NCBI GenBank assembly: GCA_030614505.1
Contig: JAUWTX010000172.1
Coordinates: forward strand, 1 to 5,251
Direction of reading: 5' to 3'
DNA from: Desulfuromonadales bacterium
GTDB lineage: Bacteria; Desulfobacterota; Desulfuromonadia; Desulfuromonadales; BM103
DNA length: 5,251 bases
Numbering within the stretch: the stretch's first letter is position 1; each line of letters starts with the position of its first letter. Made by a program: the position numbers and the translations under genes. The notes under the pieces are model-generated. The model saw only the letters and a program-made list of their open reading frames with translations, made no database searches and had not been told where the DNA came from. Shown here piece by piece: positions 1-3,846 of this stretch.

Positions 1-729
1 GGCATTAGCGGTCAGCACTGGGTCACCGGTCTTCTTGGTGCGCTCAAACATCACCTTGGCGGTCTTGTAGGCGTCGATGGCCAGCTTATTGCGTTTCTGC
101 CAACGCTCAACTGCGGGCTTACAGATGTTGCTGATCGCAGCACTACTTTTGTTTTTGGCAAAGAAGGCCACGGCAAACTGCTCGACCTCCTGCCAGGTGA
201 AGATTCCTTCTGCACGCAACTTGTCGAACAGGTCGAAGACCAAGTCGGGATCTGAGACATCGGCAAGTTCGGCGGTCTGGTAATAGGGCTGAAAGGCGTC
301 AAGAATCTCCTGCGGGTCGTTGAAAAAGTCGAGCACAAAAGTGCCGCTTTCTGCTTTGCCGGGATAGGTCCGGTTGAGGCGCGATAGCGTCTGTACGCAC
401 TCGACGCCTCCGAGCTTTTTATCCACATACATGGCACAGAGCTTAGGCTGGTCGAAGCCGGTCTGGAATTTATTGGCCACCAGCATAATCTGATAATCAC
501 CTGAGTCAAAAGCTTTGCGCATGTCGCGCCCCTTGAGACCGGGGTTCATATTGCGTTCGGTGAATTTATCCCCAAGCAGCTCAGTTGCGTTTGGGTCTTT
601 TGTGCCAAATTCCACTTCGCCTGAAAATGCGACCATTGCCCGAATCGAATCATAACCCTTACGGGTGACATACTTGTCGAACTCTTTCTTGTAGCGCACC
701 ACCTCTTTACGCGAGCTGGTTACCACCAT
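1..729 (-). pseudogene. hsdR: Type I restriction enzyme R subunit (HsdR), 5'-truncated fragment, continues past left edge
   Basis: A single uninterrupted frame of 243 codons runs from an ATG at 729-727 to the window edge with no stop. I translated it through and found no frameshift. It begins at the strand of RecA-like domain 2 that reads MVVTSSR. It carries a helicase motif V-like MLVANKFQTGFDQP at residues 82-95 and motif VI QTLSRLNR at 113-120, followed by FVLDFFNDPQEI at 131-142 and a helical C-terminal region. This order matches HsdR, the ATP-dependent translocase and endonuclease subunit of type I restriction-modification complexes. The nuclease domain, Walker A and DEAD-box domain, which make up the N-terminal half or more of a roughly 1000-residue protein, are missing because the IS joins exactly here. 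The frame is also open for about 35 codons into the IS left end, without a start codon. The ATG at 729 is therefore only a junction codon, not a natural start. Restriction activity should be lost. hsdM and hsdS are not in view. Confidence 0.9.
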
Positions 730-741
730 CCCAGATCCACC
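730..741 (+). repeat. IS left terminal inverted repeat (IRL)
   Basis: CCCAGATCCACC is the exact reverse complement of 2573-2584. An AT-rich subterminal stretch (745-755) follows on the inner side. Its outer edge abuts the hsdR codon ATG at 729-727. Confidence 0.88.
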
Positions 742-747
742 AGCTAA

Positions 748-776
748 AAAATAAAGAACCTCGTTGATCCCGGCAA
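748..776 (-). promoter_or_regulatory. Candidate outward-facing promoter at IS left end
   Basis: Reading leftward, TTGCCG (776-771) and TATTTT (753-748) are separated by 17 bp, each matching the sigma70 consensus at 4 of 6 positions. IS1380-family elements such as ISEcp1 are known to drive neighbouring genes from promoters inside one end. A transcript from here would run into the truncated hsdR. The boxes are weak and the region is AT-rich, so a chance match is quite possible. Confidence 0.22.
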
Positions 777-829
777 AGCCGGGAAGATAGAATGTTTTTG
801 CGAGAAAACAACTATCACCAACGAGGTGA
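758..829 (+). promoter_or_regulatory. Transposase leader: stem pairing with the Shine-Dalgarno, plus inner hairpin
   Basis: ACCTCGTTG at 758-766 is exactly complementary to CAACGAGGT at 819-827, which covers most of the transposase ribosome binding site GAGGTGA (823-829). Between them sits a perfect 6-bp hairpin, CCCGGC-AAA-GCCGGG (769-783). An RNA that starts upstream of 758 could fold with the ribosome binding site hidden. An RNA starting near 800 would lack the blocking strand. IS10 and IS50 use this design to prevent expression from read-through transcription. The pairing is seen in the sequence. The regulatory role is inferred. Confidence 0.55.
764..793 (+). promoter_or_regulatory. Candidate transposase promoter
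   Basis: TTGATC (764-769) and TAGAAT (788-793) are 18 bp apart. The -35 box matches the consensus at its first four positions and the -10 box matches 5 of 6. Initiation would be near 800, after the anti-Shine-Dalgarno arm at 758-766 and before the ribosome binding site at 823. The inner hairpin at 769-783 falls within the promoter spacer. Confidence 0.42.
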
Positions 830-836
830 AACAATT

Positions 837-2384
837 ATGGCACAAGGTGTTCTCCCATTCCAGTATCAAGATCAGAAACGCGTTTCAGGCCTTACGGCTC
901 TAGCCGGACTACCCGCTTACCTTGATTTGGCGCAAGCGGCAGGGTTGCGTGACTCTCTCTGTCGCCATCTTAAGATTCGCAGCGACAGCATGCAGGGCTG
1001 GAGTGATCATCAGATCGTCCTGTCTCTGATTCTGCTGAATCTGGCCGGTGGTGATTGTGTTGCTGATCTTGAGAGACTGGAGGCCGATGAAGGGCTTTGT
1101 CAGATTATGCGCAAAGTGGAACATTATGGTCTGCCACGACGTGAACGACGTTCCCTTGAGCGGCGCTGGCGTAAAGAACGTCGCCGGACTTTTGTTTCGG
1201 CCTCGCCAGTGTTTCGTTACCTGTCGGCCTTTCATGATCCTGAGCAGGAAGAGAAACGCCAGGCTCATAGCGCATTCATCCCTAAAGCCAATGATCATCT
1301 TAAGGCTTTGAGGATGGTCAATCGGGACTTGGTTTCCTTTATCCAGAGCCGTTCACCGCAAAGCCAGGCAACCCTCGATATGGATGCGACGCTGGTCTGC
1401 AGTGAGAAGGACAGTACCCTATGGTGTTATCAGCATTACAAGGCTTATCAGCCCTTCAATGTCTACTGGTTTGAACAGGATCAGGTGCTCCTCTCCGAGT
1501 TTCGCGATGGGAATGTCCCCGCTGGGTATCAGCAACTGCGTCTTTTGCAAGAATCGCTCATAAGTCTTCCTGAGGGCGTCGAGAAAGTCTGCGTTCGTTC
1601 CGATACAGCCGGATACCAACAAGATCTTCTGCGCTACTGTGCCGAAGGACGTAGCGAACGTTTCGGTGTCATTGAATTTGCCATCGGAGCAACTGTCACC
1701 GCAGGCTTTCGTCAAGCAGTCCGCGAAGTAGCCGAAGATCAGTGGTTTCCGGTGTTGCGCACCGATTCAGATGGTCGCCAGTACGAAACGGGTCAGCAGT
1801 GGGCCGAAGTCTGTTACGTTCCGAACTGGGTAGGTTCCAGTAAAAACGGTCCCAGCTATCGTTATGTTGCAACGCGCAAGCTGCTCCAGGATCAATTGGA
1901 ACTCCCAGGGTGTGAAACCGTCGAAGAATCTGATCAGATACAGGCCCATAGTGGTCAACATTATAAGGTTCGGGGTATTGTCACCAATCGAGACGTTGAC
2001 GGCAATGAATTGGTTCGTTGGTATCGTGAGCGCTGTGGCAAAAGTGAAGAGGTTCACGCCGTCATGAAAGACGACCTTGCCGGAGGGAAACTCCCCTCTG
2101 GAGATTTTGGAGAAAATGCTGCTTGGTGGGGCATCATGATTCTTGCTTTAAACCTCAATGCCGCGATGAAACAGCTGGTATTGCCACCGAGTTGGAGACG
2201 CAAGAGACTCAAAGCGATCAGATTCGGATTGATCAATCTGGCCGGACAAGTTTTGCAGCGTTCTAGTCAGCTAAAAATTCTCATCAGTCCCAAGAAACCG
2301 GGCTATGGCTTGTTGCTGCAGATTCGAGCACGCATTATGTTTCTTGCCCGAGAAGGGCCACCGACCACAGAGATGAGCGACTGA
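837..2384 (+). CDS. IS1380-family DDE transposase
   Basis: This 515-aa protein catalyses cut-and-paste movement of the surrounding IS by acting on its inverted repeats. The start at 837 is preferred over an in-frame ATG at 792 because GAGGTGA lies 7 nt upstream of it, whereas 792 lies inside the predicted -10 box. Reading along the protein, an N-terminal helical DNA-binding region includes a GWSDHQIVLSLILLNLAGGD stretch (54-73). A basic linker, RRERRSLERRWRKERRR, covers about 101-117. The first catalytic Asp is in LDMDATLV (D181/D183), and the second is D256 in VRSDTAGY. A Y-x2-R...E-x6-K signature is formed by Y396, R399, E404 and K411 in WYRERCGKSEEVHAVMK. Compared with the classic Y(2)R(3)E(6)K motif there is one extra residue between R and E, so E404 or E405 could be the catalytic acid. 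The length is near the upper end for the family. No internal stop or frameshift is seen. Assignment to IS1380 rather than the broader IS4 group rests on the DMD motif, single ORF and termini. Confidence 0.9.
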   Translation: MAQGVLPFQYQDQKRVSGLTALAGLPAYLDLAQAAGLRDSLCRHLKIRSDSMQGWSDHQIVLSLILLNLAGGDCVADLERLEADEGLCQIMRKVEHYGLPRRERRSLERRWRKERRRTFVSASPVFRYLSAFHDPEQEEKRQAHSAFIPKANDHLKALRMVNRDLVSFIQSRSPQSQATLDMDATLVCSEKDSTLWCYQHYKAYQPFNVYWFEQDQVLLSEFRDGNVPAGYQQLRLLQESLISLPEGVEKVCVRSDTAGYQQDLLRYCAEGRSERFGVIEFAIGATVTAGFRQAVREVAEDQWFPVLRTDSDGRQYETGQQWAEVCYVPNWVGSSKNGPSYRYVATRKLLQDQLELPGCETVEESDQIQAHSGQHYKVRGIVTNRDVDGNELVRWYRERCGKSEEVHAVMKDDLAGGKLPSGDFGENAAWWGIMILALNLNAAMKQLVLPPSWRRKRLKAIRFGLINLAGQVLQRSSQLKILISPKKPGYGLLLQIRARIMFLAREGPPTTEMSD

Positions 2385-2572
2385 CAGTTCAAGATACAGG
2401 GGGGAATCTGACCACAAAGGGGTAGCTGTGCCATAAATGCGACCAGGAGGGCATATAGGAAGCCACTTTTAGCAAAATTCGCCAGCCTTGACGATTAACT
2501 GGCGTAAAACACATCGACGAGAGGATTTTGACCAAAAATCTGGATGTCGGCAATCAATATTTATATAGGGCC
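2385..2572. other. Noncoding right part of the IS
   Basis: About 190 bp between the transposase stop and the right inverted repeat hold no credible gene. The only structure found is CGCCAG (2480-2485) facing CTGGCG (2499-2504), a 6-bp stem with a 13-nt loop and no following T-run. It could be a subterminal transposase site or a weak RNA hairpin. The last 25 bp before the repeat are AT-rich, like the inner flank of the left end. Confidence 0.5.
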
Positions 2573-2584
2573 GGTGGATCTGGG
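2573..2584 (-). repeat. IS right terminal inverted repeat (IRR)
   Basis: GGTGGATCTGGG is the exact reverse complement of 730-741. It lies 14 bp before the -35 box of the rpsU promoter, so the IS end replaces whatever natural sequence was upstream of that promoter. Confidence 0.88.
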
Positions 2585-2598
2585 GTGGCGATTCTTAC

Positions 2599-2627
2599 TT
2601 GCACTGCATTGAAAAATCGTCTATAGT
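2599..2627 (+). promoter_or_regulatory. Sigma70-type promoter of rpsU
   Basis: TTGCAC (2599-2604) and TATAGT (2622-2627) are separated by the optimal 17 bp and each match the consensus at 5 of 6 positions. The predicted start is about 2634, giving a leader of roughly 50 nt before the rpsU start codon. The right end of the IS stops 14 bp upstream of the -35 box, so the core promoter is intact but any natural UP element or upstream operator has been replaced by IS DNA. Confidence 0.75.
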
Positions 2628-2636
2628 CCGCACTCT

Positions 2637-2651
2637 TCTCCCTCCGGGAGA
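2637..2651 (+). promoter_or_regulatory. rpsU: Hairpin at the 5' end of the rpsU transcript
   Basis: TCTCCC (2637-2642) and GGGAGA (2646-2651) form a perfect 6-bp stem with a TCC loop. It lies within a few bases of the predicted transcription start. A hairpin at the extreme 5' end could protect the mRNA or take part in ribosomal-protein feedback. No specific S21-binding motif is recognised. Confidence 0.35.
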
Positions 2652-2682
2652 TTAATTATCCAAGAAAGCGAGGTGATTGCAG

Positions 2683-2877
2683 GTGGAGATCCATGTCGTC
2701 GACAACAATGTCGAAAAAGCCATCCGGGTTCTCAAGCGTAAGCTACAGCAGGAAGGTCTTTTCCGTGAAATGAAACAACGTAAATTCTACGAAAAGCCAA
2801 GTGTTAAGCGTAAGCGCAAAGAGAAAGAAGCCCAGAGACGCCTGCGTAAGAAAATGCGCTTGATGCGCAAAGACTAA
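2683..2877 (+). CDS. rpsU: 30S ribosomal protein S21
   Basis: A 64-aa, very basic protein matching S21 over its whole length. It begins MEIHVVDNNVEKAIRVLKRK, followed by the conserved core GLFREMKQRKFYEKPS (about 25-40) and a Lys/Arg-rich helical tail ending LMRKD. S21 binds the 30S platform near the 3' end of 16S rRNA and helps in translation initiation. The GTG start at 2683 is chosen because AGGTGA (2671-2676) lies 6 nt upstream. An in-frame TTG at 2677 directly abuts that ribosome binding site and cannot be the start. The gene has its own promoter and terminator, so it looks monocistronic here. Unlike in enterobacteria, it is not followed by dnaG and rpoD. It converges with aat. Codon content looks typical for a highly expressed core gene. 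Confidence 0.96.
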   Translation: MEIHVVDNNVEKAIRVLKRKLQQEGLFREMKQRKFYEKPSVKRKRKEKEAQRRLRKKMRLMRKD

Positions 2878-2904
2878 TCCTTGCGTTTAGTTCTTTATAG
2901 AAAA

Positions 2905-2941
2905 GAAAGGCCGGTTCCTGTTAAGGGAGCTGGCCTTTTTT
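2905..2941. terminator. Strong rho-independent terminator of rpsU, likely bidirectional
   Basis: AAAGGCCGGTTCCT (2906-2919) pairs with GGGAGCTGGCCTTT (2925-2938) through 14 positions, three of them G-U wobbles, around a 5-nt GTTAA loop. A T-run follows (2936-2941). On the minus strand the same stem is followed by TTTCTTTTC, so it can also stop transcription arriving from aat. It starts about 30 nt after the rpsU stop and lies between the convergent genes. Confidence 0.88.
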
Positions 2942-2975
2942 GTTGGGGTCTAACATCGAACAAAACTACCAAAGT

Positions 2976-3054
2976 TTTAACGCAAAGGCGCAAAGATGCA
3001 AAGGAATAGCAGGGGCCTTGCCATCCTTGGCGTCCTTTGCGGCTTTGCGTTAAA
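2976..3054. repeat. Imperfect intergenic palindrome of the GCAAAG repeat class
   Basis: The left arm TTTAACGCAAAG (2976-2987) is the exact complement of CTTTGCGTTAAA (3043-3054). Pairing continues inward, after one mismatch, through CGCAAAG, then partially, giving arms of about 29 nt around a 20-nt centre. Each arm is built from repeated GCAAAG units about 8 bp apart. Read as protein on the minus strand it gives the NAKPQRTPR and LCIFAPLR strings that I recall as widespread spurious translations of this repeat in many bacterial genomes. It ends 4 bp beyond the aat stop. No T-run follows either side, so it is not a canonical terminator. A small AT-rich hairpin, AAAACT/AGTTTT (2962-2978), lies beside it and overlaps its left edge. 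Confidence 0.7.
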
Positions 3055-3058
3055 TGGG

Positions 3059-3754
3059 TTATAAAATCTCCGGAAACACAACCTTCCCTGCCGTACCTGC
3101 TGGCCCCAATCCGCCAACCGCCAGACGCTCAAGAAAATCCTCACGCGCAATATGACCAGCACCCATGCTGATCAAGTGCGGATTGGGTACCTGGCAGTCG
3201 AGCAGAGCAAAGCCTTCTCTCTGCAGATGACGCGCCAACTGTGCCAGGATAACCTTGGAGGCATTCGGCTGCGTATGGAACATTGACTCACCAAACATGA
3301 ATTTACCGATGGCAATGCCATAGAGCCCACCGACCAGTTTATCACCAGCCCAGGCTTCCACAGAATGGGCAAATCCAAGCTCATAAAGTTTCTGATAAGC
3401 CGTCTGCATTTCAGCAATCAGCCAGGTTTCCTCACCTTGTTTAAGCCGGACACCTGCACAGGCCTCAACAACTTGCTCGAAAGCACGATTGCAGGTCAAT
3501 TGAAACCGCTGCTGTTTGATCACTCTTTCCAGCCGACGTGACACATACACATTTTCAGGGATCAGGACACAGCGAGGGTCCGGCGACCACCACATGATCG
3601 GCTCCTCTTCACCGTACCAGGGGAAAATGCCGAGTTGGTAGGCCAGAATCAGTCGTTGCGGAGCGAGATCACCGCCGACGGCCAACAGGCCTTCTGCGGT
3701 GGCCCAACGTGGGTCAGGAAAAATCAGTTCATCGGTGAGACGAAAGACAGGCAT
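3059..3754 (-). CDS. aat: Leucyl/phenylalanyl-tRNA--protein transferase
   Basis: This 231-aa protein, the usual family length, transfers Leu or Phe from aminoacyl-tRNA to the N-terminal Arg or Lys of proteins. That creates a primary N-degron recognised by ClpS and degraded by ClpAP. It acts in the cytoplasm. Conserved blocks are GLLAVGGDL (22-30), LGIFPWY (41-47), MWWSPDPR (54-61), GFAHSVEAW (127-135), LVGGLYGIAIGKFMFGESMF (140-159) and ALLDCQVPNPHLISMGA (183-199). E156, D186 and Q188 correspond to residues discussed as active-site positions in the E. coli enzyme. The ATG at 3754 begins the normal N-terminus, MPVFRL. No Shine-Dalgarno is visible before it: the upstream mRNA reads CCTTCTCCTG, the opposite polarity. 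It lies 76 nt downstream of clpA on the same strand and is probably cotranscribed with it. Translational coupling is not obvious. Confidence 0.95.
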   Translation of the reverse strand: MPVFRLTDELIFPDPRWATAEGLLAVGGDLAPQRLILAYQLGIFPWYGEEEPIMWWSPDPRCVLIPENVYVSRRLERVIKQQRFQLTCNRAFEQVVEACAGVRLKQGEETWLIAEMQTAYQKLYELGFAHSVEAWAGDKLVGGLYGIAIGKFMFGESMFHTQPNASKVILAQLARHLQREGFALLDCQVPNPHLISMGAGHIAREDFLERLAVGGLGPAGTAGKVVFPEIL

Positions 3755-3770
3755 CAGGAGAAGGTCGCGC

Positions 3771-3798
3771 GGAACGAGGGACGAGGAACGCGGAAGTC
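3771..3798. repeat. Short 7-bp-period tandem repeat between clpA and aat
   Basis: On the plus strand the units read GGAACGA, GGGACGA, GGAACGC and a decayed GGAAGTC. This heptamer array resembles GAGGAAC-type heptad repeats, which give NEERGTRNEE-like spurious translations in other genomes. It begins 16 bp upstream of the aat start codon, inside the presumed clpA-aat transcript. Confidence 0.6.
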
Positions 3799-3828
3799 AA
3801 AAACTCTCATAACAAATCGCGTCCTGGG

Positions 3829-3846
3829 TTTCAGCTGTAGCTGAAA
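3829..3846. repeat. Perfect 8-bp inverted repeat over the clpA stop codon
   Basis: TTTCAGCT (3829-3836) and AGCTGAAA (3839-3846) are exact complements separated by GT, and the clpA stop (3833-3831) lies within the left arm. It could form a short hairpin at the 3' end of the clpA reading frame. There is no T-run after it, so termination is unlikely. It may be incidental. Confidence 0.35.

Larger units (their letters stand above)
730..2584 (+). mobile_element. Complete insertion sequence, IS1380-like, about 1.86 kb
   Basis: The element is bounded by perfect 12-bp inverted repeats, CCCAGATCCACC at the left and GGTGGATCTGGG at the right, and contains one large transposase gene filling most of its length. 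The CCnAGAT-type termini, size, single DDE ORF and ISEcp1-like layout fit the IS1380 family. The outermost base could be shifted by one on each side (731 to 2583). IS1380 elements normally duplicate 4 bp of target. Here the flanks are CCAT at the left and GTGG at the right, so no duplication is seen under either boundary. The left flank is hsdR coding sequence and the right flank is the rpsU promoter region, so this is a rearranged junction. The transposase is intact, so the element may still be active. Confidence 0.88.

Noticed and set aside
51..509. 152-aa minus-strand frame within the hsdR fragment
   Set aside because: It is out of frame with the clear HsdR translation covering the same bases and resembles no protein family.
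792..836. Upstream ATG extending the transposase by 15 residues
   Set aside because: It falls in the predicted -10 box, has no ribosome binding site, and the downstream ATG at 837 has GAGGTGA at ideal spacing.
721..2590. Target-site duplication flanking the IS
   Set aside because: Flanks CCAT/GTGG, or CATC/GGTG with shifted boundaries, do not match. The CCAT/GTGG flanks look partly complementary, which would be an extension of the inverted repeat with one mismatch rather than a direct repeat.
2976..3004. CRISPR-like short repeats from the recurring GCAAAG units
   Set aside because: The units are about 8 bp apart, too short and without spacers. The two arms are inverted, so this is a palindromic intergenic repeat.
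2977..3162. 61-aa minus-strand frame overlapping the aat 3' end and the palindrome
   Set aside because: Its C-terminal half is the typical spurious translation of the GCAAAG repeat and its N-terminal half is out-of-frame aat.
3635..3844. 69-aa plus-strand frame across the aat start and the heptamer repeat
   Set aside because: It is antisense to aat, then reads through repeat DNA. There is no start context and no family resemblance.
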